A stretch of 64,000 nt of DNA from Peromyscus leucopus (Eukaryota > Chordata > Mammalia > Rodentia > Cricetidae). Location of the stretch: the NCBI RefSeq assembly GCF_004664715.2, contig NC_051083.1:114958534-115022533 (forward strand). Reading direction: 5' to 3'. The notes beneath the pieces were generated by a model, which was given only the letters and a program-made list of their open reading frames with translations, did not search any database and was not told the DNA's origin. Positions 12,151 through 24,432 of the stretch are shown piece by piece. The translations under genes were made by a program, and so were the position numbers. Each line of letters starts with the position of its first letter. Position 1 is the first letter of the stretch.

Positions 12151-13829
12151 CCCTATAGCTCTGTTTTAAAACTTCTTTTCTTTTGAATATATTTTTCAAA
12201 GTTCTGCCTAATAATCATGGATTGTATCTCGAGGCCCACTCACTAAAAGCAGGTTGAGTCATAAGCAGGTTGTACAAGTCCAGGAAACCTGCAGCGATGA
12301 CTAAGAGAGTCATTATTTGATAAAAGGGGAAAAAATAGGTATTGGTTTGAAAGAAAGGCTGGGGGAGCATGAAGAACTTCTTGAACAGGGAAAAACCACT
12401 TAGAAGCTAGCTGGCAGGATGAGTGGGGGCTGGACAGAACCAGGCTTCTGCAGTAAGACTTGCTGCTGCATTTTAATCACATCTCTATGTGACTGGGTTT
12501 TTTTCCTCTTTCTGTTTTTTTTTTTTTCATCAAGCAGGGAAGGACACAGAGGGGAATTCAGCAATAACCTGGCTCTTTCAACTTTGTACTTTACTCTGTC
12601 CCTGTCCCTGCACGTTTTTAAATTGAACTCTGGAAATTTTTTTCAGTGTGAGTTCGAACAGATGTACACACTGTATACTTTCTCTCACCTGGTAAATATT
12701 GACTGTTTAAAATTAAACTCTTGCATCATTCTTTGAACATCTTCAGTGGCTTCAAACTAGGTATGATCATGATTTAACACACACCACCAGGTATTAAAAT
12801 AAAAATGTACAAGTTTATAACTGTCAGGTGTTTACCACCAACCTTTGACTTTAGTTCTGGAATGTATATTCATGTCCACTTTGCTTACAGCATTTTGTCA
12901 TAATGCCAAACATATTTTCACAGTAAAAAATTTTCTCTTGATCATTCTGCTATAAGCCTTAACAAAAATATCTTTGTAAAATGTAATTTCAACAAAACCT
13001 GCTGTGGCCAGAAGTCCTCCAAATGTTAAATAATCGTAGAAGTAGCTGTTCAGCTACTAACTGGCTAAGTATTAATTAGAACCTGGGACAATACCCCAGC
13101 CTCTATGTCTTAATGACTCTCTGCTGCTGTGCTCTGGGATCTCAGAGAGGAAAATGAGGACAGTCTTACTGAGATTCAACCTGTCTGATAGGTAAACCTT
13201 TCTCTTTCCCATTTGGAAGAAGGAATGTGAAAGAAGAGGCAAGAAAATAGAGCTAGAGTATCTCCTCAACCCTAGTCATATTAATAGCAGATAGATGTTC
13301 CAGAAACATCTATGTGAAAATTGGAAATTATCCCCATCTGTGCACCTGTAGGGCAAGGTGCTTTTAAAGCAACACCATTTATATTTTAGACTGGAAATTT
13401 ATGTGCTGTGGGCACTGTCCTGTGTGCACTGCAGAGAACCGATCAAGCCACCTGACCTCTATCCCTATATGCCAGCAGTAGGACCCCTTCAGGTTGTGAC
13501 AACCAGAAACTTATGGAAATATTGTCAAACATTCCAGCATGTAAACTCAAGTTTGAAGATTGCTTACTTATACAGCTTGTTAAGAATGTAAAACGTCATT
13601 CAACCAAGTATGGTATTTTAATTGTGTGAACAAAGGAAAATCTGGACACTTTAGCTTAATTTCTCTTTCTATATAAGAGTGGAAGTTGTTGAGTCCATGA
13701 AGAAACTGAACTGTTGGAAACTTCTAGAGATGTTTGGGCCTGTCTAAACATCGAGTCTTAAATAAACCCAATCTAGTGTGGATAAACTAGAAGTCATGCT
13801 ACTTAATAATGTGAAAATATTCTGCTGGT
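12149..13829. other. No gene recognised
   Basis: The 105-codon ORF at 12419-12736 spans a poly-T run and lacks any domain. No repeat family was confidently identified here. Confidence 0.45.
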
Positions 13830-13990
13830 TATTGCATCATTGTGTGATTCCACTATTATGTCATACCATAAAGTATGCTCACATAAATTAAGATGGCCAC
13901 AGCCTTATTAGATACTATAATCTTATGGTACCACCACCATGCATGAAGACTACTACGTATTGACTGAGTTGTCACTATGAAGCACATAAA
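13830..13990 (+). mobile_element. Ancient DNA-transposon-like relic, family unassigned
   Basis: The block around TATAATCTTATGGTACCACC and GTATTGACTGAGTTGTCACT resembles a widespread old mammalian repeat with a tract of the type 'TTATGGGACCACC...TGACCGAAACG...GCACATGA'. I cannot name the family with confidence. Confidence 0.35.
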
Positions 13991-14436
13991 AATATTGGGC
14001 TATACCACAGATGAGAAACAAATGGGAGGATGAAGTTACTAACAATAGATATCACAATGAAATCTATTTATTTTGCGTCAACTATGATAATGGGTATTTT
14101 GCATGGATTATTGTGCTGATCAATCATAGTATCTCTGGAGGTAGTTAAACTTATTTATTTGTTAGGGTAGGTTAAGATGCTGTAACAAAGGTCTCAGAAT
14201 ATTCATTATCATACAAAATAGGAATATGTTTATCTCCATGATAAGACTCCCAATTCTACATTTTCATCCCAGTCAAGAAACTCTTCCCTTTTCGGAACAT
14301 TTCTAGAAGTTACACATCTCATTCTGTCTATGTACTCATTGTTTCAACCCAACTTCAAAGGTGAATGCAGATTTCTGATAGACACCTATGCATATAATCA
14401 GCTACAAGAAGTCTAAGACCATTTTAAATTTCAAAG

Positions 14437-14596
14437 TTTTATTTAAAAATTTTAACATGCATTTAATGTGTGTGTGAGTTAGAGGAAAACTTGAAGGCGT
14501 CCGTTCTCTTCTTCCACCACGGGTTCTAGAACTTATCTCAAGTTTTCAGGCTTAGAGGTGAGCACCTTTACCTGCTGAGCCATCTGGCCAGCCTGG
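14437..14596 (-). mobile_element. B3-type SINE, antisense
   Basis: The right end CCTGCTGAGCCATCTGGCCAG (about 14571-14591) is the antisense of the tRNA-like head. The body contains the CTTCTTCCACCACGGGTTCT block, and an AT-rich tail lies at the left. Confidence 0.8.
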
Positions 14597-15861
14597 AAAT
14601 AATGTTTTAGCAGAACATAACCACCCTAATTCATTTTTATATTATCTATGCAGCTTCCTAACTTTCATAGCATTTAAGAAAAACTTATGACAAATACTAA
14701 GGTTGGTTCCCAGATCTTAAAATGTTACTTTCTGGCCTTTAAGAAAAAGAAAAAAATTAAATCCATGTTCTAAAAGAGAAAATGGATATTTGGAAATGTA
14801 TAAGAGGTCCTGTGAAATTTTCTACTTTGCATGTGAGGGCACAGAGGCAGACTGAACATACCTAAGTGTTTCAGCGTCCTATGTGGGAATGTTGCTGAGA
14901 TATGAACACAGTTTTGTTTTGCTCAAGAGACAAAATCATATTCATCCCATCATACTACCTCATCAAATTATAAAGAAAGTATCCATCTTGTCTTCTCTCT
15001 GCTAGGCAATATTCTAAGAAAGGAGAATTCATTAGTGAATAATAAAGAGACATCCCTGCTTTCATGGATTATGCATTAGAAAAGCAAATTATTAGAATTA
15101 AATTTAATGTATTAATATTATATGGTGTGTGAAAAGTGATACAAGCCAAAAAAAGAGTTCAGGAAGAAGGGAAGGTGGCAGCGGAATTGGGTAGGGATTG
15201 ATTGCTAGAAGAAATGGTTAACGATGACCTCAGTTTTGAAAAAACCATGGAGAATGAGACTCAGCCAAAAACTTTTGAGCCGGAGGAAGGAGCCTGTGCT
15301 GAGAACATCCAGTGAAAATCCTGAGTTCCTCCTCAAAGAGGAGGTTGAACTAAGGGTCAGGAGCTGGACAAGAATGGGAGCCAAAAGAACAAAGAGAGCA
15401 GTGTGGGTGCCCACAGCTTGTGTGTGGTGGGGAACTGGTACAGAATGGTTGTGGAAGAAGAAGGCTAGCTGAAAGGTACAAGAGCACTGCCTTTTAACTC
15501 TTTTAGAGAAATTTTTTCTAAAATCCCTTTGTACAAAACCAGAACACACACGCAGGTACACAAACATATAAATTATAGTAGGCACTATGTCTAATTGTAT
15601 GGTGGAAAGATCGTACCTATTGAAGTCACACAGGACTGTGTATATCCACTCTGCTACATGTTGATTTGATGAGTCAGGAAAATTGTTAGTATTGTTATGA
15701 CACGATTTATTGAATATTCTTTAAATGGCCCCTGCTTCATATACGTGATCTCATCAAAGCCTTACATAGTTAGATAAGTTTATGCTAATGACATTTGAAA
15801 GTATCTTGGGGTTAAATTAAGTGTTGAAATTAAGTGGTGATAGCTAATAGTAATAACAGGA
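14597..15861. other. No gene recognised; old L2/MIR traces
   Basis: Weak old-repeat similarity near 15000-15090 (L2-like) and 15710-15800 (MIR-like). The 126-codon minus ORF at 15205-15585 and its plus shadow have no domain, and neither is supported. Confidence 0.4.
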
Positions 15862-16045
15862 TTTGTGAGATGGTTCAGTGGATTAGGGCACTTGCTGCTA
15901 AGCCTGATGACCTGATTTTGATTTCTAGGACTCACGCTCTAGAAGGAAAGAACAGACTTCCAAAATTGTCCCCTGATCTGCGTATATGTGCTATGATACA
16001 TGTTCATACACACTAAATAAATAAATTTAAATAAAAATTAAAGTA
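15862..16045 (+). mobile_element. B3-type SINE
   Basis: The tRNA-like head GAGATGGTTCAGTGGATTAG is followed by CTTGCTGCTAAGCCTGATGA and ends in an AAATAAATAAAT tail near 16014. Confidence 0.8.
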
Positions 16046-16214
16046 ATAAAATCATACAAATTTCCTTGTGTGCATTTATAGTGTTTTTAAATTTTTCACT
16101 ATGTAGTGAATAGCAATGTTGGTTAATCTTTCTATGGGGATGTTTTCTCAATACTTTTTCCATGTAAACAAAAATCTTTAGTGCTTCTTTAGTATTGCTT
16201 TATGTCAGAAACTC

Positions 16215-16380
16215 CTCCAATCACATGTATTTCTCAAATGAGACAGCTAATGCTCAAGAGAGGTGAAGTAACTTGGCTGAGGTTACATAGCCAATACATT
16301 GAGAGGGTGAGATTTGATCCAGGCAGTGTTGCTTTGAAGTTCATGTGCTTCAGCATTATCCCAACACTGCCTTGCCAAGC
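16215..16380 (+). mobile_element. MIR SINE
   Basis: The sense MIR core AATGAGACAGCTAATGCTCA is followed by AGAGAGGTGAAGTAACTTGG and GAGGTTACATAGCCAATACA. Confidence 0.75.
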
Positions 16381-16448
16381 AGACCAATAACAAAGTGGAA
16401 GAAAAAATCTTAGTTTCTTTTCTGTTGTTGCCTATACATATGGAAAGC

Positions 16449-16803
16449 TGCTGTGGGATAATGCTCTTGTACACTAGTTTAATAAAACGCCGATTGCCAG
16501 TAGCCAGGCAGGAGGTATAGGCAGGGTGAGCAGACTAGGAGAATTCTGGGAAGAGGAAGGGCAGAGTTAGGAGATGACAGCCTGCTACCCAAGGAACAAC
16601 ATGCTAGCAGACCAGTAAACCATGGAACACATGGCAAAACATAGATGAATAGAAATGGGTTAATTTAAGTTATAAGAGCTAGCAAGCAAGAAGCCTGCCA
16701 TGTGCCATGCAATTGGTAATTAATATAAGTCTCTGAGTAGTTATTTTATAAGCAGTTGTGGGACCGTGGGCCAGGCAGGGCCAGAGAGAAACTTTCAGCT
16801 ACA
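16449..16803 (+). mobile_element. Solo LTR, mys-like class II endogenous retrovirus
   Basis: A 355-bp unit starting TGCTGTGGGATAATGCTC and ending CTACA is flanked by a perfect 6-bp duplication GAAAGC (16443-16448 and 16804-16809). TG...CA ends with a 6-bp duplication fit a class II (ERVK-like) LTR. Two related copies occur in this window (23150-23490 and within 60012-62750). No internal retroviral sequence adjoins it, so it is a recombined solo LTR. The family name 'mys-like' is from memory. Confidence 0.88.
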
Positions 16804-16809
16804 GAAAGC

Positions 16810-17852
16810 CTGTTTATTTAGACCTAACCCATAGTCATTTTCTTCAAATGTCAGGCAAGTCCTACAGAGCAAATATTCCAATTGACTGACTACATAAACC
16901 CAAATTTGAAGTGAGAACAAAGATTATATATGAGCCCTTTCTCTTTAAATGTGTGAATGTATCAAGATGTATGTGTACCTGTATATGTATGCATGCATGT
17001 GTTTGTTTAGATACATGTAATACAATTCTAAGTGGTAGTTTAAAGTGTAATCTTCTAGGCTTCATTCCCAAGCATAAATTCCAATATTTTATAAGGCAAT
17101 ATTTAAAGATAAACAATCCTTGGAATTGGAAGTGAGTGTGGTTGGGGTGCATTGTATGAAATTCCCAAGTAATTAAAAAAAAATTGTGTTGGGGGGGGAA
17201 CAAAAATCTAAATTCTCCTTTAGGGTATACACATAGTTTTCTACAACATACTTTGTCAAGGAACTGCACCAGGGACAGCGTTTCCAAACAAGCATGGATG
17301 ATCCCACAGCATCGATGGAATGTTTCTCTGCAACAGTCATGCCCTTTCACCCCTTAGTTCATGCTTTACTCAAGAAGGCCACAAATATGAACTGCTGGGA
17401 TGGCCACCATTTCTTGGAATTGTCAATATCTAGGAAGTATTTTCCATGTGAATTTCTTCTGTGAAAACAACAGATTCTAATCATGGTCTCTATGTACCTC
17501 CTTCAAATGTGAATTTGAGAATATTAGCTTGCTGTTTTAGATTTACAGGTGTTAACCTGCTCATGGCATAATTTTTTCCTTTAGAGTGGGGAATAGATTT
17601 TCATTAGGCTGTCCTTCCTGTTTGGATTCCTCGTTCTTGTTTCATACTCTGCTCAGATGACAGATCAGTTGATATCTAGAAATAGTTTCCCAACAGCAAA
17701 CCTAACTGTTTCTGATAAGAACCAGAGTCAAAGAAATAGTCCCATCAGTGCAGAGCTCTAAACACTGATATACATGGATCACATGGGGGAATCTAAGTGG
17801 TAGAGTGAGCAGACATACTGGAATGGAGAAACTAAGACTGTCTCAGGAACAT
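16810..17852. other. No gene recognised upstream of the OR pseudogene
   Basis: The 162-codon minus ORF at 16862-17350 has no recognisable domain and crosses poly-C/poly-A stretches. No clear promoter or splice acceptor for the OR fragment is visible. Confidence 0.4.
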
Positions 17853-18195
17853 ATGCCTGCAGTGGGGCCAGGAAATACCACTATGGTTGTAACTGAGTTT
17901 TTTCTACCAGGGTTTCTAGACCTCAAGGAACTGAGCCCCTTGCTCTTCCTGGTATTTGGCATTATCTGTCTGGTCACAGTTTCTGGTAACCTTCTTCTTG
18001 TGGTGCTGGTATGCACCCAACAAAGACTCCAGACTCCAATGTACTTCTTCCTAGCAAATATTTCTTGCCTCAAGGTATGTTATAGATCCAACATTGTACC
18101 CCGGATGCTGGTGGACTTGCTGCGGGAAGAAAGGGCATTCTCCGTGAGCTCCCTGTATCATTCAGCTGTACTTCTTTGGGATGGCTATGATCTAA
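17853..18195 (+). pseudogene. Class II olfactory receptor pseudogene, truncated after start of TM3
   Basis: ORs are seven-helix odorant receptors of sensory neurons. This fragment encodes an OR N-terminus: an NTT glycosylation site shortly after the ATG at 17853, TEFFLPGF, helix 1 with GNLL, and LQTPMYFFLANIS in the intracellular loop 1/helix 2 region, then IVPRMLVDLL. The frame then breaks within 18150-18156, where seven bases occupy the place of six. In the next frame 18157-18189 reads IIQLYFFGMAM, the expected start of helix 3, followed by TAA at 18193. No DRY motif or helices 4-7 follow. An in-frame open stretch runs back to about 17805, but upstream residues are not OR-like. It belongs to a different subfamily from the intact OR at 36 kb. 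It cannot make a working receptor. Confidence 0.93.
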
Positions 18196-18230
18196 ATACA
18201 TTGTGTGTGAAAATTACAAAGAATAAATAA

Positions 18231-19679
18231 AATTATTATAGTTTTAAAATGAAAATCATATCCCTCTTCCAGCGTCCATTAACTGCTCATCGTCTTCCAA
18301 TGATAGCCCCTCCCGGGTTGATGTTGGAGCTTTGACTGGTTTGATATTTTATGAATGCTGTAAGTTAATGTGTGTGACCACCATACAGTATCCTAAAGGC
18401 ACTGTTTCATTGCACTCTTCCCCAAACTCTGGCTTTTGTATTCTTTTCATCCCTTCTTTTCATGATGTACCCTGAACCTTGGAGAGGATGGCATGGCATT
18501 CCATTTAAGGCACAACTTTCAACAGTCACTTATTCTCCATTCTTTGAATTTTGTGAGTCTCTGCATTAACCACTATCTACTATGAAAAAGAATAGAAGAC
18601 TGATGGAAGACTAAGAGCATGCATTTATGCATGTAAATTTATGCATGTAAACATAAGCATTTAGTTTGATTTCATGTTCATTTAACATAACAACAGTAGG
18701 TGATTCTTCCCTAAGGCCTATGACCTCCCCAACCATGGGGATCCAAGCCTCAAATCCAATCAGAGAGTAGCTGCTTACCCCTGTAATAGTCCTACTGTTG
18801 TATTGGTGGGCATGTACTAACAGACAGGTCATTATTATAGCTCATGAGGTACACAGCTAGGTAGGAGCACTGATGACTTTTTCTCCTCCAGCAGTTTACG
18901 TATCACCTGTTATTAGGAAAGTTAGCCAATCAGAAATGTGCCTTAAGCACTTGCAGTAGTGTCTCAGACACTTGGATTGCTGCGAGCACATTTTTTTTTT
19001 TCCAGATTGACTTTCCTTTAGCATTTACAAGTATCTACTGCATTTTCATTGTCTTTCTGTTCTCCTCCAGGGTCTTTTTACTGATATGTACCTGAATTTT
19101 TCTCACTTGGACTCACATGTGTTTCTATTTTTTTGCTTTTGTTGTCAGTTACAAAACATTATCAAATGACATAATAAAGCTACATACTTCAAGAGAGAAG
19201 AAATTAAAAAAGGATTCTGCTCAGAAAAGGAAGAGAATACATGGATTCATTTATTCAATCAAAATATTTATTGAAAGCCTAATATTATCCATGAATTGTG
19301 CTACGTGCTAAGAAGAGAATAATGAACAATGTAGACAGTTTCCAAGCTCAAAGATATTATCGTTTAATAGCCGTGGTGTCAAATTGTTCAAAATTTATGT
19401 TTTAACATTGTAAACTATGTAGATCTTGAAAGAAGTACCCGTAAATCTCAAAGTGAAGCTCCAAGGCTTCTATTTACCTTAATTTTAAAAGGAATTAATT
19501 AGTCTGAAACAACCTAATAGAAATACCCAATAGCATTTTAATGGGACATATAGACAAAGAACAAGGCACATGAGCTTCACCTTCTCTTAGAACCCTTTAT
19601 GACTGACTTTGTGTTATGCCTTCCCCAGAGAAGGATTTTATTCTTCATCTTTCATGTGTAGCATTACTGGTCCATGCAA
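18231..19679. other. No gene recognised; possible old L2 near 19245-19370
   Basis: No OR helices 4-7 are found after the pseudogene break. TTCATTTATTCAATC and AATATTTATTGAAAGCC near 19248-19280 resemble the antisense of an L2 3' end. Confidence 0.4.
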
Positions 19680-20280
19680 TTTTGTGCATAGGTTCTATCT
19701 TCCCATGAGATTGTAAGCCCTTTAAAGACAGAGACAGAGAGTCATTTGAAGTTGCACTTAGCATAGTAGATACTTGACATTTATGTAGGATGGAATAAAA
19801 GCTCCTTAGCTTGGCACTCTATGTTTTCCATGGCTTTACTCCTGCCTCCTCCAGTCTCATCTCCTAGTAGGCTGCATCTGACAATTTACTGTATCATTGT
19901 TGTAAATAGTTACTCATACCCATACACTATTTATACACTGCCTAGATAATATTTTCAACTTTTTGACCCTTAGATTCAACATTATCTTCAGAAAGATTAG
20001 CCTGTCTTTTTTCATTTATCACATTGTAGAGCCAAATGATGCTCTCCTATTGCTATAGGACTCACAGTGTGCCAAAATTTAAGGAATTGTCATTTTATCT
20101 AGATTCATCTATAAATCAAAATATTTGTTGGATTTATTGTTCCCTTCTGAGATTTTTTTACTGAAGCATACCTGAGTTTGTCTTGCTAGGTATACTTATA
20201 GCACTACAAATTTTACTACTGTGTCTTCTATATCCAGAAGAATGCTTGCCCTATAATAAATATCGAGTGAATTTTTTTTT
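19680..20280 (+). mobile_element. Old L2-type LINE 3' ends (two stretches)
   Basis: The stretch 19700-19800 (GAGATTGTAAGCCCTTTAAAG ... CACTTAGCATAGTAGATACT) matches the order of an L2 3' end. A second, similar one ends near 20275 (CCTATAATAAATATCGAGTG). Strongly diverged. Confidence 0.45.
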
Positions 20281-20565
20281 AGTTAATTGCTGAGTGCTCT
20301 TCTACCTTTACTAAACTATTTAAACCATTATTACTTTCTTGATTTCAGGTATCACCTATATCATGATAGTCTCTCAAGGGATTAATATTTTTATAAGCAC
20401 TGTGAAAGAAGAGTGCAGCATTCAAGGAAGGCACATAACAAGGGTAATTTATTTGGGTCATATTGAGACTATTGGAGAAGGATTCTCTGAAGATGTAGCA
20501 TCTGAAAAGTGAGCCAAAGGACAAATAGGAATAATCCAGGCAAAGATCAAGTATAGATTGGAGAG

Positions 20566-20690
20566 AAAGAGAAAGAAAATGAAGTTGGGTGGCTAGAGAG
20601 GTGAGGGAGATCTGGGAGGAACTGAAGGAGGGGAAAACATGATCAAAATATATTGTATGAAAAAATAGTATTTTCTTTTAAAGATGGGGT
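20566..20690 (+). mobile_element. L1 (Lx-type) 3' terminus
   Basis: GGTGGCTAGAGAGGTGAGGG, then GAAAACATGATCAAAATATA and TTGTATGAAAAAATAG, form the familiar rodent L1 3' terminal block just before an A-rich end. Only this terminus is present. Confidence 0.7.
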
Positions 20691-20735
20691 AGGGTAGTGG
20701 GGAGAAGAGCTAACAAGGTCCATAGTAGTAAAGAC

Positions 20736-20910
20736 ATTTTGTAAAAAAAAAAAAAAAAAAAAAAAAATTCAAGACAGAGTTTCTCTTTGTAGTTTTGGTG
20801 CCTGTCTTGGATCTTGCTCTGTAAACCAGGCTGGCCTTGAACTCACAGAGATCCACCTTCCTCTGCCTCCCAAGTGCTGGGATTAAAGGCGTGTGCCACT
20901 GCCGCCTGGC
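20736..20910 (-). mobile_element. B1 SINE, antisense, with an unusual tail
   Basis: An antisense B1 body (TTCAAGACAGAGTTTCTC at 20767 to CCGCCTGGC at 20910). A perfect 13-bp duplication TAGTAGTAAAGAC lies at 20723-20735 and 20911-20923. The tail side carries 25 A's on the plus strand (20743-20767), so the element's own strand has poly-T where poly-A is expected. Confidence 0.9.
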
Positions 20911-20923
20911 TAGTAGTAAAGAC

Positions 20924-22504
20924 TTGAGTGTTCTGGGAACAGAAAAAAGACAAATGTAGTTAGAAAGTAGTGGTCACGGGAGAGAGTATCAGACCTAAGA
21001 CTGGAAAGCAACAACTTAATCCAGAGCTTCACTGGACTTCACTGTGAGATTGTAATTCTTGAATGGTCACTAGTAGAATAACATGATCTACTTTATGTTT
21101 TTAGATCTAACTGAATGCTGGACAAAGATTAAGTTTTGACAGCAGTAAAGAGCTGATAGCTGTTGGCAAACTAGTTAGAACACAACTACACTGTTGTTGG
21201 TCAGGGATTTTGATGATGTGGGTTAGGTGAATATCAGCAGAGATGAAAACTGAACTGCATTTGATATATTCAAAAATAGAATTGATGAGATTTTTTGATG
21301 ATTTACATGGAGGAAACATCAATAATACTTCCTTTGCAGTAGTTGTGAATTGAATAAGTACTTGAACTAGTCATTGAGATATAGAATGCTTGAGTAGGAC
21401 CAGGTTTGTGGGAGGGGAAAAATGATACATCCCATTTTGCACGGAAATGTTCTGATTTGGTGGTAGATGTCAAGTAGATAATTGTATATACTGATTTGGA
21501 AATCTGGAGAGATAGATAGTTCAAAAATATAAATTTAGAAGTCATGAGCATGTAGGTGGCATTTAAGAGCATGGAAGTGGGTACAATCATGCAGAGAAAC
21601 AATTTAGAGGGAGAAGAGAACCCAGAATAGAATCATGGAAATTCCATCACTTAGACATCAGGTAGATAAAGAATATCCAACAGGTGAGGGTAAGATAAAG
21701 AGGTAAGAAGCAAACCACACACTTAGGAGAATATATTTAAATAAGAGATAAATTATGCTGAAGGAAGGCTATTTAGCAGGGGAATAAGCTACCTACAAAC
21801 AAGAGTTTATTGTATGTGATAACCTGGACATCATTGACTACTTCAGTAAGGAAATCCTTATAGTGATGTGTGTGCAGCTGTACTGGAGTGGCTCCAATGA
21901 GTGGCAAAAAAGAAAAGAAGAGAAGACATTATGTATAGCTAGTTGTTTGAAGAAATTTGACCCTGAAAGGAAATATTTGTAGTTAGAACTAGAACACAAA
22001 GCTTGAGGGAAGACATTACTTTTATAATATAAGTAGAAAATGTTTGATTTTTTTAGTAAATAAAATTGTAAAATGACTTTATGAGTCTCAGAATTTGGGT
22101 TTAAGGATGGAAAATGGGTGTTTATGCTAAAGCAGCAATAAAGGCCTGTAGAGATAAAAACTCCTTCTGGTCTTGAATACTATTAAAGATGGAGAAGTTG
22201 AAGAAGCAAGAGACTGTAAGGACATGTTTCTTGCAAAGGCACAAAGTTCCCAGGTCCAGAGCACATGTGAAAAACATTGGTCCCTGATAAAACAAGTGAC
22301 ATTGATATTGTAACAAATATGTACCAAAATCCTACTATCTTCTTGGTTTTCTTTCAAATGCTAGGGATACAATAATGCATAAGTCATAATTTCTGTTCTT
22401 TGGCATTCCCAGATTGATGGGACAGACAGACAATTAAATTGATAGTTATAATTAGGTTAATTAATACTATGATAATGGCAGGAATCTATGGAAGAAGAGA
22501 CATT
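20924..22504. other. No gene recognised
   Basis: Overlapping short minus-strand ORFs at 21107-21602 and 22122-22357 have no domains. Weak L2-like similarity near 22330-22480. Confidence 0.4.
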
Positions 22505-22925
22505 ATTATAAATTGAACTGTTCTTCTCCCCAAATAAAGTTATATTCATGTCCTAATGTCCAGCACTTCTAATACAACTGAGGTTATCTTCACTGAGGTT
22601 ATGAAGTTAAAATGAGTTCATGAGGATGGTCCTTAATTAATTATGACTAGGACTCTGATAAAAGAAGAACACTGGACACAGGAATAGACACAAAAGAGAG
22701 TACTGTATGATCATAAAGGTATAAATCAATGGGATACATATTCATGCTAAAGAGTGTCAAAGATTATCAGAAATCTATAAGAAGCCAGGAACAAATCATG
22801 CAGCAATTTCTGCCACAAAAGGATCAACCTTGAGTTGATGTCAGTCCCCAAGACTAAGAGAAAGTAAATTTCTGTTGTTTGTCACCCACTTGGTTAGAAG
22901 AAGCCCATAATATGAATTCAGACAG
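22505..22925 (+). mobile_element. MaLR LTR (MLT1/MST-like)
   Basis: Features in MaLR order: GAACTGTTCTTCTCCCCAAA, GTCCTAATGTCCAGCACTTC, AATGAGTTCATGAGGATGG, CTAGGACTCTGATAAAAGAA and, near the 3' side, GTAAATTTCTGTTGTTTGTC. It is old but long. Confidence 0.7.
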
Positions 22926-23149
22926 TCTAGCCACTCTGGAGAACAATGGTCATGGTAAAGGAAGCCTTCCCGAAGGGAATGTTGTCTGTGCCAAATCAAG
23001 AGGAACAGATTGAATTTTGTGGGGAGGAGCTGGGAGGGTATTCCACAGAAGGTGATCACCATCTGTACTAGTTTGAAAGTGAAAGAGATTATGCACATCC
23101 AAACTGCTGCACTTGATCTAATGTGAATGTATGTGCAGTGAATGGTTCA

Positions 23150-23490
23150 TGTTGCTGGAGGGCTTCTCTCCAGGTTCCCCAAGCCCCGCAGTCCCACAAT
23201 CCACTTATAAAATAATCACTCAGACGCTTATATCACTTATAAACTGTATGGCCATGGCAGGCTTCTTGCTAACTGTTCTTTTATCTTAAATTAACCCATT
23301 TTTATAAATCTATAGCTTGCCACGTGGCTGGTGGCTTACCGGCGTCTCTACATGCTCTTCTCCTGGCGGTCGCTGCAGTCTCCCTCTCCTTCTTCCTGTT
23401 TCCCCAATTCTCCTCTCTCTGTCCCGCCTATACTTCCTGCCTGGTCATTGGCCATCAGTGTTTTATTTACATAGAGTGATATCCACAGCA
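23150..23490 (-). mobile_element. Solo LTR, mys-like class II endogenous retrovirus
   Basis: A 341-bp unit with TG...CA ends. A perfect 6-bp duplication GGTTCA lies at 23144-23149 and 23491-23496. Read on the minus strand it starts TGCTGTGGATATCACTC, as in the copy at 16449. Small ORFs over it are antisense LTR shadows. Confidence 0.9.
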
Positions 23491-23599
23491 GGTTCATGGT
23501 GGTGAAAACAGAGACCTGAGAAGCTGAAGCCAGCCTCGTGAAAAGCCTTCTATTCCAAGACAAATATTTTTTTCTTTTTCCTAAAATCAAGTGCCTACC

Positions 23600-23810
23600 C
23601 TTTAAATCTTCATGCCCCCTTTAGTGTTTACCTGTATAACTTAATTTCTCCAAGAAGCCTCCTCTTGCATCTACTACAGTATTTCTTATGTGAATAAGAA
23701 CTTTTTTACTTGATCTATTTTAATGTACAAATTCTTGAAGAGAAGCAGTGGTACTCTGACTGATTAGATGTGCCCAGTGTGTGTTGAAGGAAGTGGTTAG
23801 CTAATAGTCT
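23600..23810 (+). mobile_element. Old L2-type LINE 3' region
   Basis: AATTTCTCCAAGAAGCCTCC followed by TACAAATTCTTGAAGAGAAG and a GTGCCCAGTGTGTG-like block fits a diverged L2 3' end. Confidence 0.5.
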
Positions 23811-24432
23811 GCTTTCAGTAAATGACTATGTGACATCTTCTTAGAGATGACATCATTACATTTAGGCTCACTTTGCAGTGATAATCTATGACATTCTATA
23901 TTTTCTTTTTACACTTTCTCCCGTTCATGAACTTCACCTTGGTTCTCATTTTACCCTTTCACTTGATTTTTCCCAATAGGCCAAGGTCCCTATAGGTGCT
24001 ACATAACCTTCTTGTATACCACACCAGCAGTCCTCACTTCGGGCAGCCTATCCTGGTTTCTACTGTCCCCAAGGAAGACTGGTCCACACCATGCAAAGCC
24101 CTCCAGTCCAACCTTGCCACTTTGTTTCTACTCCTGGTTCTGCTTAACTCGGTCCAATCAGGGTCAAGAATCATTTTCAAGCAAATCATTCTGGCATGAA
24201 TTGGCCAAAGAACAGGTGGCAGCTATTGCTGAAAGCACAGGATGAAGCAATGGATTGTTGGGCTGCACAGGAGGGCAGAATAAGATAATCTAAGTGAGCC
24301 AAGTTGACCCATAGAATCCATGTTAAAGATGGTAAATAGGGCCCTGGAACAGGAAGACTGGTGGTCAACACAGACCACTTGAAAGACATGTGTAAATTAG
24401 ACTGACTTCATTAAAAAGTATACATCTTCTCA

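Noticed and set aside
16862..17350. 162-codon minus ORF upstream of the OR pseudogene
   Set aside because: Low-complexity and cysteine/histidine-rich by chance; no zinc-finger spacing or other motif; overlaps a plus ORF.
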